Below are positions 32,800 through 43,325 of a stretch of 64,000 nt of DNA, piece by piece. The translations under genes were made by a program, and so were the position numbers. Position 1 is the first letter of the stretch. Every line of letters starts with the position of its first letter. Under the pieces are notes generated by a model. The model searched no databases and had not been told where the DNA came from. It saw only the letters and a program-made list of their open reading frames with translations. This DNA is from Doryteuthis pealeii. Lineage: Eukaryota; Mollusca; Cephalopoda; Myopsida; Loliginidae. The DNA is taken from positions 91,262,107 to 91,326,106 of the forward strand of contig CM042141.1 in assembly GCA_023376005.1 (NCBI GenBank), read 5' to 3'.

Positions 32800-33015
32800 T
32801 ATTTGGTTTGGCTTTGTGGGTTATTTAATGCCAAAACCATCCTTGTAGAAGAACAGTAGTGGCACTATTTAACCCATAGCTTGGGGGGGGGGATGAAGAA
32901 GTTAATACATTTTCTAATGGTAATTGTCCAAAAGTGAACTTGATAGTGCACAACTGAATTTCAAACTCTCTTACTAAAATGTCACAGTCCACTATGCCAT
33001 AGGGACACCTCCTCC
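32800..33015 (-). repeat. SINE-B copy
   Basis: TTTGTGGGTTATTTAATGCC, AACCATCCTTGTAGAAGAAC, ACTATTTAACCCATAGCTTG; head in minus sense GGTGTCCCTATGGCATAGTG. Confidence 0.8.
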
Positions 33016-33740
33016 ACCAAATGTGAAAATCAACCTACATAATACATATGATTGATATATTTTTCATTTCCTTAGGCTGATGTGTCACAACTAATAGTTA
33101 CTTTCAGACCATTCATTGCACTCACTTTGTATATACTATTACTACTACCACAATTATTTCATGTGTGTGTGTGTGTATGTCCGTGTCCTGAGACCCTACC
33201 CTAAGCAACTCTCATAATTAAATCAACTGACCAACAAGTATTTCTCACTGTTATGCATAGAAACTACTTGAAGAAGAATTCCCACTCAACAGAAAACAGC
33301 AATAAAGTCTGATTCTTTCAAGTCTTATTTTTAACTAAGACTTCAACTTTAGTTTTATGCAAGTTAACAGCATATTTGATGCTATTAATACCAACATTAT
33401 TGTCTGGGTTAAATAACTTTCTGTGAACCCATTAGGTTAAACCTGAATAAGGGGAGGTGGGAAGAAAGAAAGAACCCACTTAAACACGAAAAAAAAAAAA
33501 ATCAACACAAGAAACTACTAAAAGTGCAGTGTAAAATGATTTAGTTTTTTTTTAACAGCTGTAACTATTAAAAAAAAAAAATCTGAATCTGCTCTAACTT
33601 CCAATAATTAAATGATATACAAATGCTGATTAGATCAATAACCCAGACACATATTCTGTAATCTCATTTGGTCATAAGGGCATTACTCATATATATAAGA
33701 CAGAAATAGCCTGCAGAGACCATCCCTCCTTAGGTCTACA
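33016..33740. other. Unassigned stretch
   Basis: TG repeat at 33161-33176; nothing else recognised. Confidence 0.4.
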
Positions 33741-33744
33741 ATTG

Positions 33745-33985
33745 CTTTGAATTCAAGAGTTTTTCTTCTCCTAGACTGATTTCCATACCAAGGTTAAAGA
33801 GTCCAGCCTGCCCTACTATTTACCCATAGCTGGAGGGAGAATAGTTGAGATACATATTGTTCCCAAGGGGTATTAAAGTTATGTGAAATGCTAAGAGCCT
33901 TGTTCAGGATTTGAACTCGGGTAGCCAAGTCCACTTCCTACAATGATAACCATTAGGCCCCGAGTGCCTCCACAAAAAGTAAAAG
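33745..33985 (-). repeat. SINE-A copy, full head
   Basis: In minus sense the head reads GGCCTAATGGTTATCATTGT (A box) and CCCGAGTTCAAATCCTGAAC (B box), then the central domain. Confidence 0.85.
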
Positions 33986-34232
33986 TTTAGTGGAATGACT
34001 TACTGTCAGTATCAGCCAGACAGTGAGGGAATCTATCCCCTTTTCACTAGCACTAGAACAAGAAGATTGTTTTTGCCTCTTAGATGGAGCACCACACTTA
34101 CCATCAGCTCCCCACTTTACGCACAGATTCAAGCTGTTTTACTCCTGCACTGAGTTGGCAAGGGTCTGGTATCAAACCCAGAACCTTGCAGTTCCCTGGT
34201 GGATGATCTACTGACTGAGATAAACTGAATTA
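33986..34232 (-). repeat. SINE-C copy
   Basis: TACTGTCAGTATCAGCCAGA, ACTAGCACTAGAACAAGAAG, GAGCACCACACTTACCATCA, CTGGTATCAAACCCAGAACC (B box in inverse), CTACTGACTGAGATAAAC (A box in inverse). Confidence 0.85.
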
Positions 34233-34288
34233 GATCAATAGAGAAACTCAAATCTATACACCAATATCTGATGGTCAAATAAAGAAAA

Positions 34289-35308
34289 TCTATATATTAA
34301 TACTCATGTTCCTTAATTGTACAACTGTTAGCATCTAGCAACACCCTCTGGTTAAAAATGAGACCATCCAAATTAAATGCAAAAATGTAAATCCTGATTG
34401 TCTGGTGTTGCTTATCCGCCAAATTCTCATGAGTTGTCACCTCAGCTAAATAATGAACCCTTCTGTTTTTATTATAAAGAAAGAAAGGGTTTGGTTTTGT
34501 TTGGTTTGTTTTACGGCATATCAACCTCAGTGGGTCATTTAATGCCAATAAAGTTTTGAAATAAAGTCATTCTTAATGGATACTCAATTTTTTTTATAAA
34601 TACATTTTTCTATTTAACCCATAGATGGGACCCTAACAGGTACTACCACTCCGGATCAGAGTGGACCAGGGAGCAATGGTGATGAAGGGGTGCTCGACAT
34701 TTCCCCAAGCCTCCAAAACTAGAATCTCACCATCAGATAGAGATTAACATTATACCCAGGACATGTAGACCCTCAGCCACCGCCTTCTAGCACCCATATG
34801 ATAAAAAAGGGGTTGGGGCTTGCCATAAGGGCAATAGGGTTAGGGCAATCTTATAGTTGCTAGGGATTGACGTGACCAGCCGACTGATCGGAGGGAGCCT
34901 CTCCAACCGCCCGTCTAGCCCAAGAAAGGGCCAAATGGAGTATTGCAAGTCATGGACTGCTCAGTAACCTGGATTCCATCCTTGAGCATCATGGGTCGCC
35001 ACCCACGGCCAACAGCCCCATTGGGGAAGTCTTACCCTCTGCAGAGGTGCATTCTAACGCCCCGCCGACAGTGCGGAGAAAGAAAAGAAATATGTTACAC
35101 AGAAAAAAGTATAAGAAAGAAAGAGTAGTGGAAAGACAGAGAGGGGGAGTGAGTGCACCAAACAATAATGCTAATCTGTTTCAGAGAGACCAGAGAGAGA
35201 GAGAGAGAGATAAATCAAGATTATTATACTTTTTGCATATGGAACTATTTTGTATTAACTCTTAATAATTAAATTATCATACTGTGGTATATCCATAGGT
35301 CCTGCTAG
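34289..35308 (+). mobile_element. Non-autonomous Helitron interrupted by an R1 retroposon
   Basis: Starts TCTATATATTAATACTCATG after A and ends CTGTGGTATATCCATAGGTC, CTGCTAG before T. The uninterrupted element would be ~430 bp. The insertion at 34488-35078 supplies clean outer boundaries for R1. Confidence 0.85.
34488..35078 (-). repeat. R1 reference copy, 591 bp, with target duplication
   Basis: Flanked by AAAGAAAG (34480-34487) and AAAGAAAAG (35079-35087), a probable target-site duplication. The + strand begins GGTTTGGTTTTGTTTGGTTT and ends GCCGACAGTGCGGAG. In tail-last sense it ends TGATATGCCGTAAAACAAAC and AAACC units. No tRNA, 5S or 7SL head was recognised. Confidence 0.85.
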
Positions 35309-35715
35309 TTAGCCTTATTCTGTATAAAGAGTACATTATTATTAAAATGAAAAAACTTTCTTGGTTTCAGATATGAACACATTTTACTTGAAAGTCAGAA
35401 TAAACTACTTAAAATATTAAGATAAAAGCTGAAGATGGTATTAAAACAAGTGAATAATAAAATCCATTCATTGTGTATTTGTTATGATTTTACTTGTAAC
35501 TAAGGAGTTTACCTTCTGGAAGGAATAAACTAAGTTCTTTGTCTCTTAACTTCTAAGTATTTTGGCTAAATAAAGAATTACAAGAGGAGAAAAACAGTCA
35601 ACACCAGTCATGAAATTGAGGCTCTCTTATCAGAAGCTGTGAAACTTTTTCTAGTACCACACCTTTTTATTTTATATTCGAGGATTATACATGTACAGGC
35701 ATGTATTATATATAT
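35309..35715. other. Unassigned AT-rich stretch
   Basis: No recognised feature. Confidence 0.4.
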
Positions 35716-35719
35716 ATAT

Positions 35720-35830
35720 GTGTGTGTGTGTGTGTGGATTCTATATATTACAACCTTCTTTGTAGTAATACTAGGTAGCTTAACAGTAAGGGTCCCAGAC
35801 AGAAACACAAAACAGTGTATTCAAAATTCA
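35720..35830. repeat. Direct repeat, copy 1 (interrupted by Helitron)
   Basis: (TG)n then GATTCTATATATTACAACCT, GTAGTAATACTAGGTAGCTT, CAGTGTATTCAAAATTCA. Matches 36590-36706. Confidence 0.75.
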
Positions 35831-36266
35831 CTAGCAGGACCTGTGCATATACCAAAGTAATAATCTAATTATTACGTTTTATATGTTTACTTAAGAGCTA
35901 TGGCAATTAGTTCAATATGTAAAAAGTATAATAATCTTGATTTAACTCTTTCACTCTTTTTTCTTTCTTTCCTTTCATCTTTTAATATGTTTGATTGAAA
36001 CAGATTAGTGTTATCACTTCTGCGTGCTCACACCCCCTCTCTTTCTTTCTTCTACTTTCTTATATTTTTTTTCTGTGCAGCATGTCTCTTGATTTCTTTA
36101 TAATGAAAACAGAATGGTCTATTATTTTGCTGAGGTGATGACACTCATAAGAAATAAGAATTCAGCAATAAGCAACACCAGATAATCAGGATTTACATTT
36201 TTGGATTTCATCTTGGATGATTTGGATGGTCTCATTTTTAACCAGAGGGTGATGAAAGATGAAAGA

Positions 36267-36275
<9 letters not shown>
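35831..36275 (-). mobile_element. Non-autonomous Helitron, minus strand
   Basis: Begins on the + strand with CTAGCAGGACCTGTGCATAT (3' end) and runs to AACCAGAGGGTGATGAAAGA and GATATTAATA, where the 5' end merges into a (TA)n tract at 36272-36321. Confidence 0.8.

Positions 36276-36321
<46 letters not shown>
36272..36321. repeat. (TA)n microsatellite
   Basis: Long TA tract next to the Helitron 5' end. Confidence 0.98.
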
Positions 36322-36323
<2 letters not shown>

Positions 36324-36520
36324 TTCCAAAGTCTGGTAGAGCTTTCTAGGAGTGATTTTAATCGATTTTCACCGCCAGCATAAAGCAATGATCATCTGTT
36401 GTCAGATTTGATCTCGCTGGTAATTACAAATATACACAGATGTATGTATTTAACAGTTAAAACACTGCTCCTTGATGGCAGAGAGGTTAACAAAGTCAGG
36501 TCGGAGGTATTTGCTGTGTC

Positions 36521-36566
36521 TAGCTACACTAATGAGACGTGAAATGTTGAAACACTGTGTGTGGAT
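36521..36566 (+). ncRNA. Hammerhead ribozyme, degenerate
   Basis: Stem I CUACA, CUAAUGA (G5 replaced by A), stem II GACGU-GAA-AUGUU, GAAAC, ACU, GUG, stem I UGUGG (5 pairs). G at the cleavage position and the core substitution should abolish activity, but the pairing pattern survives. Confidence 0.4.
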
Positions 36567-36589
36567 GACTTATATATTAGTGTGTGTGT

Positions 36590-36706
36590 ATATATGTATA
36601 GATTCTGTATATTACAACCTCCTTAGTAGTAATATTTGATAGTTTAATGGGAAGCGACTCAGACAGAGAAACAAAAAAACTGTATTCAAAATTCATTAAA
36701 CTCTTC
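36590..36706. repeat. Direct repeat, copy 2 (empty site)
   Basis: GATTCTGTATATTACAACCT, GTAGTAATATTTGATAGTTT, CTGTATTCAAAATTCATTAA. It lacks the Helitron found after ATTCA in copy 1. Confidence 0.75.
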
Positions 36707-36769
36707 ATTCTTCTCACAGAATACAATTTGAAATGATTTATTCACTGTATTTAACATGCACAGACATCA

Positions 36770-36925
36770 TCAGGTTGCACTGACAGCATGGATACCCATG
36801 ACTCGCCACCCCTCACAACTGGTTATAACCCATCAGGTCCTCCGTATGGCATCCAGAGAGAACTGATTAATGTAAGTTTTTTGCTGGTCAGCCTATACTG
36901 GTGTGTCCAGGTGTAAAACAGGCAA
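36770..36925 (-). pseudogene. RTE-like element 3' end fragment
   Basis: CATCATCAGGTTGCACTGAC, ATCCAGAGAGAACTGATTAA, TGGTCAGCCTATACTGGTGT, equivalent to 29360-29530. Confidence 0.6.
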
Positions 36926-36929
36926 GATG

Positions 36930-37030
36930 TGACACAAGGTCAATTTTAAAGTGGAGTACAGCTAATTTTGAATTCAGAATTTTCCTTCTCCTAGACTGGT
37001 TGCCTAACCAATGCTAAAGACTCAACTTAT
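36930..37030 (-). repeat. SINE-A 3' fragment
   Basis: GACACAAGGTCAATTTTAAA, TTTTCCTTCTCCTAGACTGG. Confidence 0.65.
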
Positions 37031-37504
37031 ACAAATTCAAGTTGTGAAGTTTTCCAGTATTGATTCAAGAGACAAGTGAATTGCATCCTTAGGGAAAAGG
37101 GCGAGTCCACTTCCAATTGGAAGGTGAGACATGTTGATTCGACAACTTTTACAATTCACAGATTGAACCTCTCCATTGATATTCAGGTTACAAAAAAAAG
37201 GGGGTGGTATCACCCCCCCCCCCTCCTTCTGAAGTCAAAGATGACAGTAAACTTGTTAGTGACAAAACAATAAGTGGGTGTTTTAGTCTAGTGCACTTGT
37301 TGGCAGTTTAATAATTAGAGAAAATCTAAAAGCCTGAGAAAGTTGAGGAGAGTCTGATTGTAAAGACAGGTTTAAAGAGCATTAACATAAATTCCCATAG
37401 AACAAAATAGATATATAATCATAAGTCAGAAAGCATTTTATTTTATGCTCAAGTCCAATGCCTTTTTCTACATTACAATACGACAGAATACAAATGAAAT
37501 ATAA

Positions 37505-37695
37505 GCTCTTCTTGCATCTTCATTGTTACTTGTACAACGTTTCGGCCGATATGCCCTCCGGCCTTCAGGTATTTCTTGTCGGACACGGGAACCTTCTTTT
37601 CGAACTCTTTTTGAAGTAACAATGAAGATGGGGACAATAGTCCGAATAACGCAGATAATACTAATCTTCAAGCCTCATCTCAAACATTCAGAGAG
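37505..37695 (-). mobile_element. Foldback-family copy
   Basis: ATCTTCATTGTTACTTGTAC, AACGTTTCGGCCGATATGCC, then AAGTAACAATGAAGATGGGG, CAAGCCTCATCTCAAACATT. The hammerhead-like strand here has a 3-nt deletion (CUGA-AGG for CUGAAGAAGG). Confidence 0.65.
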
Positions 37696-37775
37696 AAAGA
37701 ATTGTGTTCTGTTTTTTTTTTTTTTGGGGGGGGGGGTTACCCTGTATAATAAGGGGAATTTCAAACAAAATACTT

Positions 37776-38091
37776 AGTTTCCCTAAGAATAAGACCTAGC
37801 ATGATTTTTCAGAAGGATTTTAATATAAGCCCTAGTTGAGAGCAGTAACATTCCAGAGGATGATGATGATATGATCATTTTTGAATAAATTGTTAATAAG
37901 TTTTAAAATAAAAGAACATGTTAATGGTAAATAAAAATAGATCGTTTTTCATAATTTGTTTTAGAAATTTCATAATTTTCTACTTCTTGATGTCGTTTTT
38001 TGATATATGAAGAATAAGACATCCTCTGAAAATAAGCTCCGAATATGGAGTTAAAATCAATATAAGTCCTGTCTTATTTTCGGGGAAACAG
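37776..38091. mobile_element. TIR element, TTTCCC family, ~316 bp
   Basis: Left end TAGTTTCCCTAAGAATAAGA, right end inverse CTGTTTCCCCGAAAATAAGA. Interior contains CTTATATTGATTTT and AGCTTATTTTCAGAGGATGT in inverse. Related to 49884-50093. Confidence 0.65.
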
Positions 38092-38195
38092 TAGGAATTC
38101 AGTTTTAGAAAGCTTTTCTTTAAAGCAGAAATTTAAAACAATGTCATCATTGCTTCTTAAACACAATAGATTGATAATATACTAAAAAAAATACA

Positions 38196-38972
38196 GGGTG
38201 TAGCACAAATATTGCACACATTTTAAATTGTCACCTGTGTGGTGTAAGTGAACTCGGACAAGTGGTAATGATAACTCCATATAGCTAATATCTTACCCCC
38301 TTTTTTTTTAAATTAGATTTTTTTTAAAATATAGATATGATCAGTTATGATAATGGTTTAGACAGGTAAACACCATGTGATTGCACAATGAATGAACTAG
38401 ATAAACTGGGGAAATAAAATTTTTTTAAAAATACATGCCGAGTCATAGATCCCATTGCATGATGTTTGACACTTAGTTTCATCTAGTTAACATCTTGTTT
38501 TGTTTTTTTTCAGATATGTTCAGTTATGGTCATGGCTTGAACCAGTGTACACCATACATTTGCTTGTTAAAAATGTTGTTTTTTTTCCAGACTGGTAAAT
38601 CTGTTATTACTATTCACAGAACTTTTTGTGCTCATTTCACGTTACATTAGAATGATAATGTTCTGGATAGAAAATCCATACTACTATGGGTTAAAAATTC
38701 TATCATGAACATCATTCCACCATAACATGAAATGAGCATGAAAAGCTCTCAGTGTTGCAATAACAGATTCACCAGTCTTGAAAAAACATATCAACAAGCA
38801 AATACATAAGTGTTCACCGGTTCAAGCCATAATCATAACTGAATTTATCAGGAAAAAACAAAACATAAAACATTAACTAGATGAAGCTACTATTGCCACT
38901 AAAGTTCACTTGCATTAAACAGGTGACAGTTTTAAATTGTGAGAATTATTTCTGCCGCACCCAGTATATTTT
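38196..38972. mobile_element. Large foldback element, ~270-bp arms
   Basis: TGTCACCTGTGTGGTGTAAG (38231), TTTCATCTAGTTAACATCTT (38477), AGTTATGGTCATGGCTTGAA (38523) and AGAACTTTTTGTGCTCATTT (38618) recur inverted as AAACAGGTGACAGTTTTAAA, ACATTAACTAGATGAAGCTA, TTCAAGCCATAATCATAACT and AAATGAGCATGAAAAGCTCT. The outer ends are ACAGGGTGTAGCACAAAT and an ACTGGGTGCGGCAGAAAT inverse. Confidence 0.85.
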
Positions 38973-39175
38973 TAAATTATTAAAAAACAAGATTAAATTA
39001 CCTACGTACACAAAATAAAATTTGATGACTACTGTTCAATTCTTTACATTGTATTTACTTTTATAATAAGTTAGGAAAGTCCCAGACATTATGCAACGGG
39101 ATCTATGACTCAGTGTGTAGTTTAAAAATTTTTTTATTTCCCCAGTTTATCTAGTTTATTTTAAATGTATTTAGA
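38380..39175. repeat. Second, interlocking inverted pair
   Basis: GAACTAGATAAACTGGGGAA ... GAGTCATAGATCCCATTGCA (38393-38462) matches the inverse of CAACGGGATCTATGACTCAG ... CCCCAGTTTATCTAGTTTAT (39096-39160). One partner lies inside the left arm of the 38196-38972 element and the other outside it, so one foldback inserted in another. Confidence 0.75.
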
Positions 39176-39800
39176 GTTAGACTGTTTACTACTTTTTCTG
39201 TGAGATTGTTCCATACAATAAAGTCAGTGGACAAGTGGACAAATTAAAGACTAAATCAAATTGCCAATATGAATAAGAACATTTTTCCACATGAGTATTA
39301 TAAAAAAAATTGCACTTGATCGTACAGCAGATAAATTCCTTAGCAACAAAAGCTTACTAGTATACGATAGCAAATAGAGATAGGTAAAGTCTGTAGCTTA
39401 ATGATAAAGAAAAGCATTTACTTAAAAACATTTTTCAATAGTTCTTTCTAGTCAATGTACTTAGACTAATGCTTCTGTATAGATCAATATACAGTAAACA
39501 TTTCAAATCAAAATTCAACAAATAATTATACGCCAGGCTGTAGAAATATATATAATAAATAAATACATATTAGTTTTTTGTATATATATTTAATTACATG
39601 GATGTTTATCTGCGAACTTAGGTTTCATGCACGTTAATACATGACAATCTTCAGGCAGGAAAAGAGATTTTGATAAATCGAAAAAATATGGTCGAAATAA
39701 TTTTACATTAAAATTGTGTATCAGCAGACATATTTGGGTTTTCATATGTAAATATGAAAATGCATGGGCATGGATATGACTACTGCATGCACGCACACAC
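39176..39800. other. Unassigned AT-rich stretch
   Basis: No recognised feature. Confidence 0.4.
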
Positions 39801-39802
39801 AC

Positions 39803-39848
<46 letters not shown>
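39803..39848. repeat. (TA)n microsatellite
   Basis: TA tract. Confidence 0.98.
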
Positions 39849-39851
<3 letters not shown>

Positions 39852-39861
39852 CTGGTTTAAC

Positions 39862-40070
39862 ACTCTCCAACTCAGCATATGAGTAACACAGGGATTTGTG
39901 CATTAAAGTGAGAAGCTAATGGTAGGTGTGGCGCTCCACCTCAGACTAAAACAATCTTCTTGGTCTAGCGCTAGTGAAAAGGGGATAGACCCCTTACTAT
40001 CTTGCCAATACCGACTTTAGGCCACCTACACTAATATATATATATATATATACACAGACACACACACACA
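39862..40070 (+). repeat. SINE-C body plus (TA)n(CA)n
   Basis: CAACTCAGCATATGAGTAAC, AGGTGTGGCGCTCCACCTCA, TCTAGCGCTAGTGAAAAGGG, CAATACCGACTTTAGGCCAC, then TA and CA units. The tRNA head is missing. Confidence 0.8.
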
Positions 40071-40094
40071 CAAAGAGTTTTTAGCAAACTATAC

Positions 40095-40195
40095 ATGTGT
40101 GCTTTTTACCGATTCCCTCCACTATAAGAAGGATGCAACATGGTCAATTTTTGAGAGAAGTACAACTGGTTTGAATTCAGAGTTTTCCTTCTATC
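40095..40195 (-). repeat. SINE-A 3' fragment
   Basis: GCAACATGGTCAATTTTTGA, TTTGAATTCAGAGTTTTCCT. Confidence 0.65.
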
Positions 40196-40609
40196 TTAAT
40201 TTTTATTGATTTATATATCATTTTAACAGAAGCCTGATAAAAGTGACTATTTCCTGAACCAAACAGTTGCCTAGGTTACATGGTAGGTACAAAAACCTTT
40301 AAACCCTAATATTTATTGATAACCAGTTACACAGATAAGCAGGGTGAGTCTCAAACCTTTCATTTTCTTTCTTCTATGATCAACAATTATATGTCCACTT
40401 AGAAGGCGCTACTAACAAATTACAGATGTACGAGGATTCTTACTCCCCTATTTTGATTGACCAAATTCCTCCTAGGTGTGAGGCAGGGGGTGAGCGAGAG
40501 AGAAGTCAAAATTTGAATATTCAGGTAAGGTCCTTAAAAAAAAAAAAAAAAAAAGATAAAAATAAAAAATTACAATTGATTACACTTTGACTAAGAATGA
40601 AAGTTCTAT

Positions 40610-40735
40610 TCAATATTTGCCAATTACACTGGTGTGTCCATGTGTAGGTGTCCACAGGAGAATATTACTTATGAGTTTGTCTTTGCTTCTCCAGCAGTGT
40701 CCAGCATGTTTTGTTCATCTTACTTCAAGGCTAAA
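40610..40735 (-). pseudogene. RTE-like coding tail fragment
   Basis: CTGGTGTGTCCATGTGTAGG and TCTTTGCTTCTCCAGCAGTG correspond to the AGHCWR.KD block of 29505-29560. Confidence 0.6.
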
Positions 40736-40830
40736 GAACCCAGTCTGCCCAGCTATTTACCAATACATATGGATTTATGCCTTACCCAAGGTCATTAGGA
40801 TATTTGTGTGCGTGTGTGATACTTCACAGA
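40736..40830 (-). repeat. SINE-A internal fragment
   Basis: AGAACCCAGTCTGCCCAGCT, ATTTACCAATACATATGG, TTACCCAAGGTCATTAGG. Confidence 0.55.
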
Positions 40831-40914
40831 ATGTACAAATACTACCCTGATCCCAGGCAGAAGTGCCAAACTATACATGAATAATTCTTTTTTTTCTTAT
40901 AGGTACTATGCTAA

Positions 40915-41310
40915 TAAAATAATAAAATTCTCTAGGAATGAGATACAGATAGACCACCTAATCCTGACTAGAAGACTAGACTTAGTGTTAATTAACAAGA
41001 GAATTTGTCAACTCACATTTTACCATCCCAGTGGATCACAGAGTGAAAATAAAAGGAAATGCAAAGATAGACAAATACTTGGACCTGGACAGAGGGTAGT
41101 ACCAATTATAATTGGTGTCCTTGGAATGATCCCCAAGGGTTTGGAAAAGAGTCTGGATGAATTGGGGAGGAATAATCAAGATCATCCAAACAGCATTGTT
41201 AAGATTGGCTAGAATACTCAGAAGATTCCTGGCGACATGAGGAGACCTTGTGTCATTCAGCCTCCAGTGAAAAACCAATCAGCTAAGGCTGGCATGAAAA
41301 ACTTGCAAGG
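40915..41310 (+). pseudogene. Non-LTR element C-terminus, restriction-like endonuclease type
   Basis: The + frame reads EIQIDHLILTRRLDLVLINK, then SGSQSENKRKCKDRQILG, VVPIIIGVLGMIPKGLEKSL and DELG. After a frame change it continues as a SIVKIG.NTQKIPGDM tail. This is the same family as 1055-1625. The usual RPD is RLD here, so the endonuclease motif is damaged. The frame ends at about 41212. A minus Helitron abuts its 3' end at 41327. Confidence 0.7.
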
Positions 41311-41326
41311 AGTGAAATAATACTAA

Positions 41327-41781
41327 CTAGCAGGACCTGTGGATATACCACAGTATGATAATTTAATTATTACACTATTTGGTATGTTTACTTAAGAGCT
41401 ATTGCTAAATAGTTCAATATGTAAAAAGTATAATAATCTTGATTTAGCTCACTTTTTTTTTCTTTCCTTCTTTTCATTATATTCGATTGAAACAAATTAG
41501 CATTATTGCTTCTACACACTCACCCACTCTCTATATTTCCCTGGCTCTTTCTTTCTTATCATATTTCTGTGAAACATGTCCTTTTTCTTTCCTTTCTTTA
41601 TAATAAAAATGGAATGGTCCATTATTTTGCTGAGGGGACAACACTCATAAGAAATCGACAGATAAGCAATACAAGATAATCAGAATTTAAATTTTTGCAT
41701 TTCATCTTGAGAGATTTGGATGATGTCATTTTTGACAAAATGAAAACAATCATACAATTAAGGAACATTAGTATTAATATA
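41327..41781 (-). mobile_element. Non-autonomous Helitron, minus strand
   Basis: CTAGCAGGACCTGTGGATAT, ACCACAGTATGATAATTTAA (3' hairpin end) through TTTACTTAAGAGCTATTGCT and GGAACATTAGTATTAATATA (5' end). Confidence 0.85.
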
Positions 41782-41784
41782 ATA

Positions 41785-42113
41785 ATACTAAACTTTGAAG
41801 AGTAATAGAGACAAGTCTACAGATATCCTGTGATTTTCTATCATAAAAATGCTCCAAAGCAGTTAAATGAAAAGAGGATTCTTTGGTCAAACAGTCTAAA
41901 TATCTGTTGATCAAATGGATGTTGGTTTTATTGTAGACATTATATAGTGGAACTTGAGAAGGCAGCAAGTTGAAGGTTATCAAGAGAAGATGGTAATCTT
42001 AAAGCCTCTTTAGACCCACATGCAACAAACTACATCCGTTAAGTAAACTGGATATCTTGGCTGAATGAGAAAAAGAAAACGTCTAAGAAGAACAAAACTA
42101 CAACCAGTAAATC

Positions 42114-42147
<34 letters not shown>

Positions 42148-42490
42148 CAGATGAAACTAAGAAAATAGAACAATTAACAAAGTAAATATATATATCACCA
42201 GTTCTTGCTTTTTATGCAAAAATTAGTAAGATTTGTTTATATTCAAAGATATTTAAAAATTAAAATATACATAGAAATAGTATTGAAATTCTACTTTAAA
42301 ATATCCAGCATTTGTTAATCACAAAAGTAAACAAATCAACACACCAGGAAATTTGCCCCCCCCCTTCTACCAAGGTGATGCTGGATAGCGACTTCTAGTA
42401 AAGAAATAAAACCAAGTACAGACAGAATTTTTAGGCACACATTCACAAAACATTGATGAATAAATAGCTTTGATTTTTGATATTGTTAAT
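41785..42490. other. Unassigned AT-rich stretch
   Basis: (TATG)n tetranucleotide repeat at 42117-42146; otherwise nothing recognised. Confidence 0.45.
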
Positions 42491-42494
42491 CTAA

Positions 42495-42705
42495 AAGACT
42501 CATAGATAGGACTAACAGGTACTACCACTCGAGGTCAGGTCTTGGGAGTAATGGCAATGAAGGGGTACTACCCAGATCTCCAGAACTGGTGCCCTCACCA
42601 CCAGATGCAGTTTAGTGTCATACCTAGCCCCTCCCCCTTGAGGAAGGTCTTACCCCTCTGCAGATTATAATATCAGCATATTATAAACCCCAACAGACAG
42701 AGCTT
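42495..42705 (-). repeat. R1 fragment
   Basis: CTCATAGATAGGACTAACAG, GGAGTAATGGCAATGAAGGG, GATGCAGTTTAGTGTCATAC, CTTACCCCTCTGCAG. Confidence 0.8.
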
Positions 42706-42709
42706 AAAG

Positions 42710-43325
42710 TTACTCTGAATTTTAACAGTTGAGAAATATAAGCCTTTAATATAGTTATTTTAACAAAGTCATCTTAAGATAATAAAGGATCTCAAAAGTA
42801 ATATTATCTTTTAAAATAAAATCAGAACAACTTAAATCTTAAGATAAATATTTCAAAGCTTGATTTTTATGATAGGAAGAGATAAGAAAAAAAAAGAAAA
42901 AAAAAAAAAAAAAAAAGAAATTTAGATAATCAAATTGTGCACTCAATTTTGGCTATGACCCTCAGAGCAGAATCATCCAGGGAATTGTGTCAGCTAACAA
43001 AGGGAAACAACAAATAAGGAAATGGCAAGAAGCAACAACTTTTTTGCCAAGACATGGAATCGGAAACAGAAAAGAGTCAAATGGATGCCAATATCCTATT
43101 TCTTTATATAATCAAAGGCAAAACCAAGTTTACTTGAACTGTGAACATTTATAAGAGAAAAACAAGTCAAATGGGTAAAGAAGGGAAAAAAAAAATGTTT
43201 CTTTGGTCCCTTAAGGTTAAATGTTTCTTCTTCAATTTCCATGATATTCTACTTTTTCTCACGGAAAAACTATATGCACACACAGTGCAAAAGGTGTGTA
43301 GTATAATAAGTTATCAAGTTAGGAA
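42710..43325. other. Unassigned stretch
   Basis: Poly-A rich at 42890-42920. The open frame 43141-43335 has no family support. Confidence 0.4.
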
